DNA of 64,000 nt from Nyssa sinensis (GCA_008638375.1 CM018035.1:29001807-29065806); one strand, 5' to 3'. Positions 46,465-58,285 are shown, counted from the first letter of the stretch. The notes: generated from the sequence alone by a model not told the origin. Made by a program: numbers and translations.

Positions 46465-46628
46465 ACTCTTCTTGAGCCATGTTTAGGCACCTTCTTGAGC
46501 CATGTTTGGGCACTTTCTTGGGCCATGTTTGAACACCCAATTGGGCCATGTTTGGTCAATTCTTGGGCCATGTTTGGCCACTCTTTGGGCCATGTTTGGC
46601 TACTCCCATGGGCCATGTTTGGCCACTT
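46465..46628 (+). repeat. 23-25 bp minisatellite in LTR A', second copy
   Basis: Seven or so units of TTGGGCCATGTTTGGCCAC with variants; the reverse complement of 36893-37030. Confidence 0.88.
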
Positions 46629-46980
46629 CCTTAGACTAATTTTGGTAGACCCTTTGATCTATTCTTAGCCCATGTCTTATGGCATTTTAGGGCTCATTTG
46701 GGCCATTATTCGAAGACATTTTTAGAGATGTTTTTGGGTTATTTTGGAAACCATTTTTGAACATGACTTAGATTATTTTGACTATTGATTGGGAGTGACA
46801 TTTGAGTGACATTAGGAACCAATTTGGTTAAGTCAAATAACAAGCCTTTATTTCTAATTTTGGGAAAACATGAGGGAATGAATGAATGATCAATTAAATC
46901 CACCTTATGACCTTTCATTTACTTTTCTTATTTCATTTCACTCACTCCCCGAGTTTTTGAAAATTTAGGGCATGATAACG

Positions 46981-46992
46981 TGGTATCAGAGC
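46981..46992 (+). promoter_or_regulatory. Upstream primer-site copy (within the LTR A' duplication)
   Basis: TGGTATCAGAGC directly follows a decayed LTR end (GCATGATAACG, 46977). It lies 109 bp before the true primer site. Confidence 0.9.
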
Positions 46993-47089
46993 TTAAGTTT
47001 GGGAAAAATCCATTTAATTATCTTTTATAAATTTTTTTAATTAATTTCCATTCACTTCCCGGGTTTTGGAAATTCGGGGCGTGACAACG

Positions 47090-47101
47090 TGGTATCAGAG
47101 C
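47090..47101 (+). promoter_or_regulatory. Primer binding site of the A' gypsy element
   Basis: TGGTATCAGAGC lies 3 bp after the LTR end GGGGCGTGACA (47086). The leader behind it (TTAGGTTCGAATAC...GACCGTGGGGTGTTGTT) matches the leader of the full-length element near 59860-59900. Confidence 0.95.
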
Positions 47102-48643
47102 TTAGGTTCGAATACTTAGAGACCGTGGGGTGTTGTTGAACACGATAGGGTCGCAACACATGATTTAAAATTTTGGTGAGCATTGTGTGATGTGTAAGAA
47201 CTTATTATGTGTATGTTATGATATATTATTCTTGTTGTTTGTGAAGTATAAATTGTTGACAAGAATATGTTTAATATTCTTTTAATAGTTATGTCTAATG
47301 TGATCCATGAAGGGTTATCACCTAGCTATAAAAGTGAGAAATAATGAAAGAATTATAGAATTTTAAAGGAACAAATGCTAATAAGGTAGTAAACCGTAAA
47401 TTAAAAGACACATAAGACCTAAGAATGCCAAAATAAGGATTGAGTCTTATGGAGATCCTTGTGTATGGACTGGACAGTGGATACTTAGAGTATTTGTACA
47501 TAAAATTTTAGGGACACTTTTGTGTTAAAGTCTCGTGTGTAGAGATGTATTATTTTTGGATGGCATTCACTTAAGGTTGAGTGTTGCTTATCAGAGTTAG
47601 TTGTTGCCTTATAGACTGAATACGATAGACCTTGTTGACTCTACCATATCCACAGTTAGGTTATAGACCTCCAACACCGCAGTTTTTGCCTACACCTTTA
47701 GCATAGAGTGTTAGATCTCCTGGACAGAGGGGTAGACGTCAGCAAGTACAGAGATAGGGGTGGTAGACACGGTCAGACCACATAGGGTCAAGCATGTGCT
47801 GTGGACACACCTGAGGTATCTACTTTTAGACCTTCTATGGTTTGAGGTACATTACTTGTTTTTAGTTCATGGGCCAGCGTACTTATATATTCTAGTGCAT
47901 CACATTCATTCATCGCTACCATGCTTGCCATGACATTGGGGTTAGAAATAGATCGGTTAGATCCACCATTGCATGTTGACACGCCAATTCGGGGGTAGTG
48001 TGACACTGACAAGGATCTGCAGAGATTGCTCGATAGAGATAGCTAATTGCATCCTTTCTTTTGACTTTATTCTACTTGACATGTCTGGTTTTGATATTAT
48101 GTTGGGGATGGATTGGTTGTTTGCTTTCCGGGTGAGTATAGAATGCTACAGGGGGAGAGTGACTGTGTGTACTCCTGAGGGAGATAACTTTTATTTCACG
48201 GGGGATTGTGGGGATTTCTTAGTTCCACCCTTGTATGAATCCAGGAGTTGGGGAGGTCATAGTTACATGTTGGCTAGTTTGACAACAGACGGGAGTGAGA
48301 CTACAGAGAGTGTGTTACTACCAGTAGTGGATGGGTTTCCAGATGTCTTTCCCAATGACTTGATTAGTCTATCGCTGAGACGAGAGATAGAATTCACGAT
48401 AGAGCTTATCCCAGGCACTATGCCTATTTCCATTCCATCTTACTGTATGGCTCTAGCTCAGTTGAGGGAGCTGAATGAGCAGTTAACTGATTTATAGGGT
48501 AAGGGTTTTAGTCGTCCTAGTACTTTGTCGTGGGGTACTTCGGCATTGTTCGTGAAGAAAAAGGATGGGAAATTACATTTGTGTGTGGATTATAGGAGAC
48601 TGAACAGAGTCACTATCAAGAATAAGTACCCGTTACTGAGGAT
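47102..48643 (+). pseudogene. pol: gag-protease-RT remnant of the A' gypsy element, N-terminal piece
   Basis: Gag is largely deleted (47102-47740; only AT-rich leader and scraps). From about 47740 the frame reads a decayed protease. The active site, expected as DSGAS, is YSSAS at 47888-47902, so the catalytic Asp is lost. After a shift near 47997 the frame gives FDIMLGMDWLFAFRVSIECY, CTPEGDNFYFTG and [15 protein letters not shown] (47973-48497). A TAG at 48495-48497 follows, then a decayed [10 protein letters not shown] and [18 protein letters not shown] of RT, ending at 48643. The rest of RT is at 40892-41340 on the minus strand. Confidence 0.88.
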
Positions 48644-49247
48644 TATTCTGACCCCAACAGTTCTGGGAAATTCTATGTTGGCCCAGCTTCTGAAAAATTA
48701 ATGCAAATACACCCTTGGAAAAATAACTAAATAATAAAATAATTAATTTTATTATTTTGTTAATTAGGTAAAATTATTATTTTACCCTTGGACATTAAAT
48801 GAGTCAAACGAAGTCCAAATTAAATAAGTAAATAGTGTATTTTCACCATTTCAAGCATTCTGGACTCAATGGTGGAGTTCGATTTGGGAAATTAAGTCTC
48901 AAAAAATACAGACACGTAAATAGTAAATGACTGAATTGCCCCTAATGATAGCCAGAGCCAATTAAACATAAAAGATAGCCCAATTTAACTATGTCCAATG
49001 CTCTGGACCTAATGGCGAGGTCCATTTTATGAACTGAGGTCCCAACAGTTTACCCATACAACATATAAAATTACCAAAATGCCCCTGATGCTATACGAAA
49101 TAAAAATGAAGTTCGATTGGGACGAAATTGATACTGATAGAAGCCTAAACACTCGTGAAACTGTACACATAGTTAACTGACGAATCAAGGTCAGAATCTC
49201 ACGAAACGTAAAATGACCAAAATACCCCTGAGCACGGTAAGTGCAAA
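48644..49247 (+). mobile_element. LTR B, 3' part of the split copy
   Basis: TATTCTGACCCCAACAGTTC and onward match LTR B from about 14420 to 15155, including the AATTATTTTACCC and ACCAAATGCCCC modules, and end at GAGCACGGTAAGTGCAAA where LTR C is inserted. The sequence starts just where the inverted 5' part (41341-44845) stops. Confidence 0.85.
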
Positions 49248-50726
49248 TGTAATACCCTGACCCAGGTTAGCACGTATACCGAGGTAAGCTAGGTCGGGTA
49301 GCGTACTATCAGTTATAACCCGAGATGTTTAAACTCTATATTTTGATGAATACTGATTTGTGACCCGGAACCCAGCCTCGTAATGCATGCACACATGCAG
49401 TTCCATGCATGCATGCATGCATATGTATACACATGCATTATATATAAAATAAGGTGCATGTGTGCAAATTACGAATTGGGAAAATATATGTAAATAATAT
49501 ATACGTATAATTATGTACATACGTGCGTATAAAAATGGTATAGTATATATATATATATGTATATATGTAAGTATATATATATATGTACATGCAAAATTAT
49601 AAAGAAATAAAACAAAAGAAAGAAAATGGGAAAGCAAGTGGGCTGCCAAGGACAGCCGTGAGTGTGTGAGTTAGGTAAGGGAATATTTATGTATAGTATT
49701 ATGAATATGCATATATATATATATATATTCATAAAGTAATATGACTCCACCAACCCTAACATAATAGGTATGGTGGAGTAAGGTGCAAATCAGAAGAGGT
49801 ATGGGAGGAGGTATGGCTGTGACAAGATTAGTGGAGTGAGATTTGGGGCAAGAATATATGTATATATTATATAAAAGTGTATATACACATCTTTGTGTGG
49901 GAGTGAGGAAATCAGAGAGAGAAAAGCCCCAAGGAAATTCGAGTGAGTCAAGAAAGAACTCAGAGAACTTTTGGTGGAATCGGAAGAAGGAACGGAAGGG
50001 AAGAGACCCACAAAACCGAGGAAACCGAAAGTATAGGTAAGAAGTTTGTTTCTGTTTCATAATTTTATAGCGTGATTCATTTAAATCTAAACCTAGGGTC
50101 TTAAAGAGTATGACATAAGGTTTCAAACGCAACAAGAACCAAGAAAAACTATGAAGAACTGAGGGAGAAAACCCTAGTTGCAGGTTAGAGGAATAATTCA
50201 AATTTCTTGCATTTCATGATTAAAACGTTGCTTAAACCACTTAGGAGTGATCGTGAGAAGTGCAGAAAGATAATAGAAAGAAATTAGAGTAAAAATGATG
50301 AAGAAATCATACAGAACTTGAGAAGTTTCAGTCGCCAGAAACTAGGGAAGAACAGCGATGGAAACCTTGGTTTTCTAAGGTTTAAAATGGTCTCGAGGGG
50401 AGATTAAGACTGGGGGAATGATTTGGCATGGAAAGATTCAAAAAGCAGTTAAAAATAGATGTAAAACGGTGAAGTTTAGTAGCTAAGGTCACTGTTCTGG
50501 TGACCATGGCCGAAAAAACAGTCGGGGAAGATGACCGGAATGTCGGGGTGGCATTTCGGGTTAAGACGAACCGGGTCTGGGCCGGGTCGGGTTGAGATCC
50601 GAACGACCGCAACAACGGATCCAATACTATGTTGTTTTGTATATAAAATTAAAATGGATTGGGCTTGTTTGGATGCAGATATAGGAAATTGAAATTAGGT
50701 TTGGGGTTATCCTAACCATGGATAGT
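49248..50726 (+). mobile_element. LTR C fragment, 5' part
   Basis: It starts TGTAATACCCTGACCCAGG, the reverse complement of the ends at 25239 and 34130. It keeps the GCATGCATGCATGC alternating tract (49405), TA tracts (49539-49586, 49713-49730), a donor-like TAGGTAAGAAG (50037) and a G-quadruplex-type tract (50573-50591). LTR D truncates it at 50727. Confidence 0.85.
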
Positions 50727-51138
50727 GTCACGACCCGAAACCCACCTTAGGCGGATTACCGGATTACGACCGTCGCCCCAAGACCCTGAAGGCCTCGGGA
50801 CAAGGCTCGCATCTGCAGCGGTATCGAATAGATGTGCTTCATATGGTTGTGGAAGCGTGAAAAATTTTTTTCTTTTCTTTTCTCATTTTAAAATTTGCAC
50901 ATCCGTCCGATACTGCCGCTATTCACGATGGTACACATGATCATACGTTCAGAGCATAACTAAAACTTAAAGGCTGTTATAAACAATACATGCTTAGTTG
51001 CCCCGTGGGGCTTATACATAACAGAGTACCACTTTACTAATACAAGATTTCATACTTATGTTCGTAGTGCTAGACAAAATAGCTACTTGATCCAATCTTC
51101 CAAAAATGGCAGACTTCATCATCATCGTCCTCAAAATC
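50727..51138 (-). mobile_element. LTR D fragment, U5 side
   Basis: It starts TGTCACGACCCGAAACCCACC, the complement of a family-D LTR end, and matches 29700-30111 in reverse, including the GCAGCGGTATCGAATA words. It is cut by the chromovirus at 51139 and continues at 62842. Confidence 0.88.
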
Positions 51139-54031
51139 TGTCACGCCCCGAATTCTGACCGAAGCCGAGGCGCGACTGACGAGACAGGAAATAAAATAAA
51201 TAAAAGGACAAGGTATATAAATCTACTAAATATGCATTCATTCCCATCACTACACAAAATAACATAAGATACATCGTTCAGGAGTCATTCGGGCTTAAGC
51301 CCTTACATTTCAATATACAAGTCTCATGGACAAAAATATAACAAGTGTTTCCCCCTATCAAAACATCACTGGGTCTCAAGTAGCTGGAGGGTCCTCATCT
51401 AAAAAATGTTGCCCATGCATGGGTCAGCTCAACTGCTGGTATGATAAAGTGCTAATGCCAGAAATAAAGCTAAGGCGTGGCATGTGCAAAGTGTACATTT
51501 ATTTCTAAATGACATTCAAGCATCGCAGTAATATATATGAATAATATGCGTGACACACCCATGCACAACTCTATGCCACACCCATGTCTCGTTTACGGGT
51601 ACTCCCCGATGGCTACGGAGTACCAATGCAATGGCCAATTTTAGGTTTTTCACCACAGGATCTACACCCTCATAATGCAAAGCACCACGTGCTTACCCAC
51701 GCCATGTTCTCAAAGAATTCATCATATGCCAATATGCCAATGCAATCTCAATGAATGTGGATCTTAATAATATACCATGCTCTGACAATAATAAATAATT
51801 CACCAGTCAGTTTCATATACATGCATATCTCATGTGTTCGTACATCATGATTCATGTTCTTAAACTTGCAAGTAACACATAACATGTGAACAACCAATTC
51901 CAAATAATCAGGTAAACACATTACAAATAAACACATACAGCATCTCAGTCATTCACAAATATTCCTAACTTAACTTCATTTCTAACATTAGCAAAACACC
52001 ATACCTGAAGGGTCAGTCACAACCCTAAGAAGAACGTGCACGATATGTAACTGCACTGGTCAATGAAGATGCAAGAGATCAGATCTCCCTCTCCTATCCT
52101 GTAAGTGTCCCTAAAAGCATAAATTACAACTCAGTCTATTGTCATTTGAATTTATGTTATTCATCAAATTTTTATGTCTTTAATTCATAGGTTTCTATTC
52201 TGCTAAATTAAACTCTACCATTGGTTCTAGGACGTTGAAGAAAATAAGTTTAGGCTTTCGTAGAATTCGGTTTGGACATCTGGGTTCAAAAGGGCAAAAC
52301 AGTCATTTTGCACTTTACACGTGTCCTTACATTTTGTGGCCTCTTTCTGCAAATTGGACACCACGGTTGAGTCCAGAATGCTCGAGATAATAAAGTTTCA
52401 CTATTTGTTTACTTAATTCTGAGTTCGTTTGACTGTACTTTAATCTAGGGGCATTTTGGTAATTTTAAAGGTTTCTACGGGTCTTTTATTTTTTGGGGCC
52501 TCGTCTCGTAAAACGGACCCCACCATTGGTCTCAGAATGGTCGGGATAGTCAAAATACACTAATGACTTGTCCCATTTGGACTCCGGGATATTTTTGAAT
52601 ATTAAATTAATTTAATTAATTAATTAATTTAATTAATAATTTATTAATATTTTATTCATGGGGGGTCAAACATAATTAATCAAAGTTCTGGGGTTCAAAA
52701 TCAGATTTCTTAAGGTTCTGGGTTAAGGTTCAATTTGTAAAAGGTTCAAGGTCAAAATTGTAATTAATCAAAATTTACTATTCCCAATTCGGTTACCCAA
52801 ACAGGGACTTATCCAGAACAGGGATAGGATATCCCTGTTCCTATTTAAATTTAAATTCTTTGATTTCTTAAGTCTGTAACCAAACAGACCCAGTCCCCTT
52901 TTAATTTAAAACACCCACGCGACACGTGGCAGGGGCGGTCCACGCCCGCCCGAACCGGACCCGAACCGACCCGACCCAGGCCCGGAACAGCCCCCCTTCT
53001 TCCCCGATTTTCCGGCGACGCACAGTAGGTTTCCGGCGCCTTCTCCGACGCCGGCAACCGCTCTCGGGCGACATTTTCAACTTTTCAAAATGTGATTCTC
53101 TCCCCCTTTTCATGTAGATCTCATCCCCAACCTCCATTTCCCTCAAAACCTTCTCCATCTTCTCGAAATAGAGGGTCAAACCCTCGGTCAACTCTCCGGC
53201 CGAACCTTTCCCTTCCATTTTTGTGACTGTTAGCCCATGGTGCAATCCCTATTTTCATTCTAAATGATTTCTGCATCTCCTAGGTTCCATTCTACATCAT
53301 TTAAACCAAGTTTTTCACATAAATTGATAACACCCATCTCCCATGGCCGTGACCTGCAACCTAGGTTTTCTCCCTAGTTTCTCAACCATTTCTTCTCATT
53401 CTTTTTGTAAAATAATCCCTACATTATGCTCTCTAAGACCCTATACATTAAATCAATTTGCATGCTTTAAAAAAAATTAAAATAGAAACAGCCCACTTAC
53501 CAAAGGTTTCGGTTTTTCTCCCTGTGCAGGTTTCCTCTCTCCCTTCTGTCCCTCTTGATCACTTCTGTTTCTTTCAAAACTCTCTCTCCCTTGCTCTCAG
53601 TCTTTCCTTCCTTCTCTTTTCTTTTCTTCTCACCCGAGACACACAATCACATACACAAGGTCACTCTCTCTCTCCCTCTCCAAGACCAACCACCCTCTGG
53701 CCAGACCTGCACCTCCCACTCCCTGAATTCCACTCACACACACAACCTCAACCTCACCCCTTTGAGTGTGCAACACTCAACACCTACTCACACACACACG
53801 GCACACACACCACACATAGTGCACTGTGCACTATTTTATATATATATATATATACATATATATTTACACATTTAAATACACACACTCACATGTATACACA
53901 TATACACACTAATTAATTTAAATTATATATATATATATATACATACATCCATCTTATTAATAATAATAATAATAATAATAATTAATATTAACAAAGAATA
54001 AATAGTAAAAAAAAAATTCCATGTCATAACA
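51139..54031 (-). mobile_element. 3' LTR of the chromovirus, 2.89 kb
   Basis: Plus-strand ends are TGTCACGCCCCG and CATGTCATAACA. It differs from the 5' LTR by scattered substitutions and by microsatellite length (AAT and TA tracts near 53850-53985), so the insertion is fairly young. On the minus strand there is a donor-like TTGGTAAGTGG (53495-53500) and a G-rich tract (52937-52985). Confidence 0.95.
52901..53245 (-). other. Arg-rich small reading frame in LTR A sense strand
   Basis: A 114-codon frame starts MHHGLTVTKMEGKGS and includes FEKMEKVLREMEVGDE and the run CRRRRRRRK. The same frame is kept in the other LTR (61693-62037, 114 codons), and a diverged start is visible in LTR D at 22627-22700 (FEKIGKVLREIE). 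Part of it (a CRRRRRRRNPT stretch) is readable in the solo LTR at 2003-2188. Repetition of the DNA by LTR copying explains identity between LTRs, so coding is unproven. Confidence 0.3.
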
Positions 54032-54044
54032 TCCTTCCCTCCTT
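54032..54044 (-). promoter_or_regulatory. Polypurine tract of the chromovirus
   Basis: The minus strand reads AAGGAGGGAAGGA directly before the 3' LTR start TGTTATGACATGG; it is the primer for plus-strand DNA. Confidence 0.92.
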
Positions 54045-54095
54045 ACAAAAATTTCGTCCCGAAATTTAAAATAACATAAAACAAAAGAAAATACA

Positions 54096-55354
54096 TCACT
54101 GATCAAACAACTCAGGGTACCTAACTCGAACCTTGGCCTCACGCTCCTAAGTAGCCTCCTCAACCCCATGATGGTTCCAACGAACCTTGACCAAAGGGAT
54201 GGTCCTGCCTCACAAAACCTGGTCCCTCGAGTCCAATATCTCTACGGGTCTCTGGTCATAGGAAGCGTCCCCCTCTAATTGAAGATCTACCCAGTCAAGT
54301 ACATGTGAGGGGTCGGGATGGTACTTCCTCAGCATAGATACATGGAAGACGTCATGAACTCCAGATAGCTGCGGTGGTAAGGCCAGCTTATAAGCCACCT
54401 CACCAACCCTCCCAAGAATCTCAAAGGGGCCTATAAATCGTGGCGACAGCTTCCCACCGCGCCCAAATCTCCTCAAACCTCGTCTGGGAGACACCTTGAG
54501 GAACACATGGTCCTCCACCTCAAATGCCAAGGGCCGCCGCCTCCTATCTGCATAACTCCTCTGGCGGCTCTGGGCTGTCAACAACCGCTGCTTGATCACC
54601 TGTATCTTGTCCGTGGTCTCACGAACAATATCAGGTCCCAAGGCAGCTGTCTCTCCCACCTCAGTCCAACATACCGGGGAACGGCAAGGCCTACCATACA
54701 ATGCCTCAAACGGTGCCATCTCAATGCTGGACTGGTAGCTGTTGTTGTAGGCAAACTCGACCAAGGCAAGGTGATCCTCCCAGCTACCTCTAAAGTCTAT
54801 GACACAGGCCCTGAGCATATCCTCCAAGATCTGAATAGTGCGCTCTGACTGGCCATCCGTCTGTGGGTGGAAGGCAGTACTAAACTGTAGCTGGGTCTCC
54901 AAGGCTGTCTGGAAGCTCTGCCAAAACCATGCAGTGAAACGTGGGTCCCTGTCAGAAACTATGGATACCGGAACCCCATGTAGTCGCACTATCTCTCTAA
55001 TGTACAACCTACTGAGGGCGTCTGATGAGTCAGTCACTCTGATCGGTAAGAAATGGGCGGACTTCGTCAGCCTGTCCACAATAACCCAAATCGCATCATG
55101 GCCCCTAGGTGACTTCGGAAGACCCATCACGAAATCCATGGTAACATGCTCCCACTTTCACTCGGCTACCGGTAATGGCTGTAACAAACCTCCAGGCCTC
55201 TGGTGCTCAGCCTTCACCTGCTGGCACGTGAGACACCTAGCCACAAACTGTGCTACATCTGCCTTCATCCCAGTCCACCAATACTGACGGCGCAGATCAT
55301 GATACATCTTGGTGCCCCCTGGGTGCACCGCTAAGCGTGAATGGTGTAAATCCC
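54096..55354 (-). pseudogene. pol: Integrase with C-terminal chromodomain (chromovirus)
   Basis: The N-terminal zinc domain (HSRLAVH...CLTCQQ, about 55215-55340) is followed by a TGA at 55158-55160 where VAEWKWEHV would be expected. The core (54210-55139) has [10 protein letters not shown] (D22 of this piece), SDRDPRF (D63) and [10 protein letters not shown] (E99): a D-D35-E triad with correct spacing. A GPF/Y-type segment follows ([17 protein letters not shown], then [20 protein letters not shown]). The chromodomain starts at [11 protein letters not shown] and continues GRTIPLVKVRWNHHGVEEAT...YPELF to a TGA at 54096-54098. It is broken by TGA (54210-54212, at a usual Arg) and TAG (54147-54149, at a usual Trp). 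Chromodomains steer integration to marked chromatin. Confidence 0.93.
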
Positions 55355-57184
55355 TAAGGACTATCAGTCCTAAGAGACTCGGGAACGAAGAATCTACCTC
55401 TGTATCTCAAACCAAGGTCAGAATGGACCGTCCATCCCTCAAATCCCTCAGGGCTAGCAATCCGTGCCCTAATTTGCTCGGCCTCAGTATCTAGCAACTG
55501 TGCCTCTATAACTCTGGTCAGAAGGGTAGGTTGTACACACAAGCTGAATAGGGTGGCGTGTCCCTCAAACTCGGTAAGCTCTAAGTCAAACTCCCCAATA
55601 GCTCCCATCATCTCCCACTCTCTGATGGCTAGGCTGGCTAAGGTGCTCCTCGGCCTCCGACTGAGTGCATCAGCTACGACGTTGGCCTTCCCAAGATGGT
55701 ACTGAAGGTCAAAGTCGTAATCCTCTAGATACTCCATCCATCTCCTCTGTCGAAGGTTCAGATCCTTTTGTGTAAAGATATACCTGAGGCTCTTGTGGTC
55801 CGAGAACACCTCAAATCTCACCCCATATAAATAGTGTCGCCAGCTCTTAAGAGCAAAGATGACGGCAGCCAACTCTAAATCGTGGGTGGGGTAGTTCTTC
55901 TCATGGCTCTTCAACTGGCGAGAACCATAAGCTACTACCCTACCTTCCTGCATCAATACACAACCCAATCCCTCCCGGGAAGCATCACAGTATACAGTAT
56001 AACCTAAGCCTCCCTCAGGGATAATCAGGACTGGAGCTGAAGTTAGTCTCCTCTTCAGCTCCTGAAATGACTGCTCACAGTCGTCGGTCCACTGAAACCT
56101 GACGCCCTTGCGCGTCAGCCGGGTCATCGGTGCGGCAAGGCGAGAAAATCCCTCCACAAAACGGCGGTAGTACCCTGCTAACCCCAAGAAACTCCGTATC
56201 TCAAACACATTCCTCGGCCTCTCCCAGCTCATAACAGAGTCGACCTTAGAAAGGTCAACAGACACTCCACTCCCAGATACCACGTGGCCCAAGAACTGTA
56301 CCTCCTGGAGCCAGAACTCGCACTTGGAGAGCTTGGCAAATAGCCTATGCTCTCTCAAGATCTGTAACACAGTCCGTAGGTGGAAAGTATGCTCATCCTT
56401 AGAAGGTGAGTAAATCAAAATATCGTCCACAAACACCACCACGAACTGATCTATGTACTGGCCAAAGACACGGTGCATCAAGTCCATGAATGCCGCTGGG
56501 GCATTCGTCACACCAAATGGCATCACCACGAACTCATAGTGACCATAGCGAGTGCGGAAGGCTGTCTTCGCTATGTCCTCCTCTCGCACTCTCAACTGAT
56601 GGTACCCAGATCGAAGATCAATCTTCGAGAAGCATCTCGAACCTCTCAACTGATCAAACAAGTCATCGATCCTGGGCAACGAGTACTTGTTCTTAATAGT
56701 CACCCGGTTCAGCCTCCGGTAGTCCACACATAACCGCAACGTCTCGTCCTTCTTTTTCGCAAAGAGTGCTGAGGCACCCCAAGGAGAAGTGCTAGGACGG
56801 ATGAACCCCTTACCCTGAAGGTCAGTCAGCTGCTCCCTCGGCTCTCTCAACTCTGCGGGAGCCATGCGGTATGGTGGGATAGATATGGGTACGGTACCGG
56901 GGATAAGCTCAATGGTAAACTCTACCTCCCGCCTCGGTGGCAAACTAGTCAAGCTGTCAGGAAAAACATCAGGAAACTCGTCTACCACCTGTGGTAACAC
57001 AACCCCTGTAGCCTCACTATCCCCGGCAATCATACTAGCCAACATATAGCTATGGGCTCCCCGACTCCTAGTGTCGTACAAGGGTGGTACCAAGAAGTCT
57101 CCACGATCCCCCAGTGAAATAAAAACAATCCCCCTCAGGGGTGCACACCGTAACTCTCCCTCTGAAACAATCAATACTAGCCGT
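55354..57184 (-). pseudogene. pol: Reverse transcriptase and RNase H (chromovirus)
   Basis: In one long frame: [18 protein letters not shown] linker, RT motifs [30 protein letters not shown] (catalytic Asp), [15 protein letters not shown] and [14 protein letters not shown] (FVDD near 56422-56433), then [18 protein letters not shown] and the RNase H domain with [43 protein letters not shown] and [12 protein letters not shown]. It ends at a TAG (55354-55356) after a shift; the integrase zinc domain continues in another frame. RT motifs look intact, but the frame is separated from protease by the 688-bp duplication, which shifts frame by one. Confidence 0.95.
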
Positions 57185-57872
57185 TGGGGCATTCGTCACA
57201 CCAAATGGCATCACCACGAACTCATAGTGACCATAGCGAGTGCGGAAGGCTGTCTTCGCTATGTCCTCCTCTCGCACTCTCAACTGATGGTACCCAGATC
57301 GAAGATCAATCTTCGAGAAGCATCTCGAACCTCTCAACTGATCAAACAAGTCATCGATCCTGGGCAATGGGTACTTGTTCTTAATAGTCACCCGGTTCAG
57401 CCTCCGGTAGTCCACACATAACCGCAACGTCCCGTCCTTCTTTTTCGCAAAGAGTGCTGAGGCACCCCAAGGAGAAGTGCTAGGACGGATGAACCCCTTA
57501 CCCTGAAGGTCAGTCAGCTGCTCCCTCAGCTCTCTCAACTCTGCGGGAGCCATGCGGTATGGTGGGATAGATATGGGTACGGTACCGGGGATAAGCTCAA
57601 TGGTAAACTCTACCTCCCGCCTCGGTGGCAAACTAGTCAAGCTGTCAGGAAAAACATCAGGAAACTCGTCTACCACCTGTGGTAACACAACCCCTGTAGC
57701 CTCACTATCCCCTGCAATCATACTAGCCAACATATAGCTATGGGCTCCCCGACTCCTAGTGTCGTACAAGGGTGGTACCAGAAAGTCTCCACGATCCCCC
57801 GTGAAATAAAAACAATCCCCCTCAGGGGTGCACACCGTAACTCTCCCTCTGAAACAATCAATACTAGCCCGG
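56497..57872 (-). repeat. 688-bp tandem duplication across the protease-RT junction
   Basis: Copies 56497-57184 and 57185-57872 are nearly identical (I count about eight differences, including a one-base indel near 57112/57800). GCATTCGTCACACCAAATGG occurs at 56501 and again at 57189, 688 bp apart; 688 is not a multiple of three, so the polyprotein frame is broken. Each copy spans the end of protease and RT motifs up to [16 protein letters not shown] word common to both ends suggests a short-homology junction. Confidence 0.95.
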
Positions 57873-58285
57873 AAAGTAAACAGCCAATCCATACCCAAGA
57901 TAACGTCGAAGCTAGTCATATCAAGCACAATAAAATCAAAACAGAGAGTATGGTCAGCTATCTCAAGTGAACAACCCCTATAGATCCTGGTCAATGTCAC
58001 ACTACCCCCAACAGGGGTATCAACACGTAGCGGTGGATCCATCCGATCTATAGTCAACCCCAACGACATGGCAAATGTAGTGGATATAAAAGAATGCGAT
58101 GCACCAGAGTCTATCAGCACGCTAGCCCATGAACTGAACATAAGAAAGGTACCTCGCACTACTGATGGCCCAGCAGTAGAAGCCTCTGGGGTAGCGACCG
58201 CGTACACTCTGCCCTGTACGGTCTGACCCTGTCTGCCTCCCCCTCTCGGGGCTGGAGCTCTAACACTCAATGCCGAGGATGTTGG
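57185..58285 (-). pseudogene. pol: Aspartic protease and first copy of the RT N-terminus
   Basis: The frame continues from the knuckle frame after a TAG at 58286-58288. Protease shows [14 protein letters not shown] (active-site Asp, about 58095-58135), then [29 protein letters not shown] and [15 protein letters not shown]. The first copy of the 688-bp duplication follows, with RT motifs to [12 protein letters not shown], after which the frame runs into duplicated protease sequence and stops near 57068. The catalytic Asp is kept. Without the stop, the shift and the duplication it would be part of one gag-pol polyprotein. Confidence 0.92.

Larger units (their letters stand above)
44846..47086 (+). 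mobile_element. 5' LTR of the A' gypsy element, inverted and lacking its first 0.8 kb
   Basis: It aligns in reverse with 36430-38630: the GTGTAGATCCTGTGGTG block (45400), the GCCATGTTTGG minisatellite (46465-46628) and the paired U5 ends at 46977 and 47086. The first 0.8 kb of the LTR is missing because LTR B is inserted at 44845. The two primer sites at 46981 and 47090 repeat the odd arrangement of 36430-36539. Confidence 0.88.

Noticed and set aside
54507..55287. Plus-strand frames of 113 and 149 codons
   Set aside because: They are antisense shadows of integrase, whose catalytic residues are read on the minus strand.
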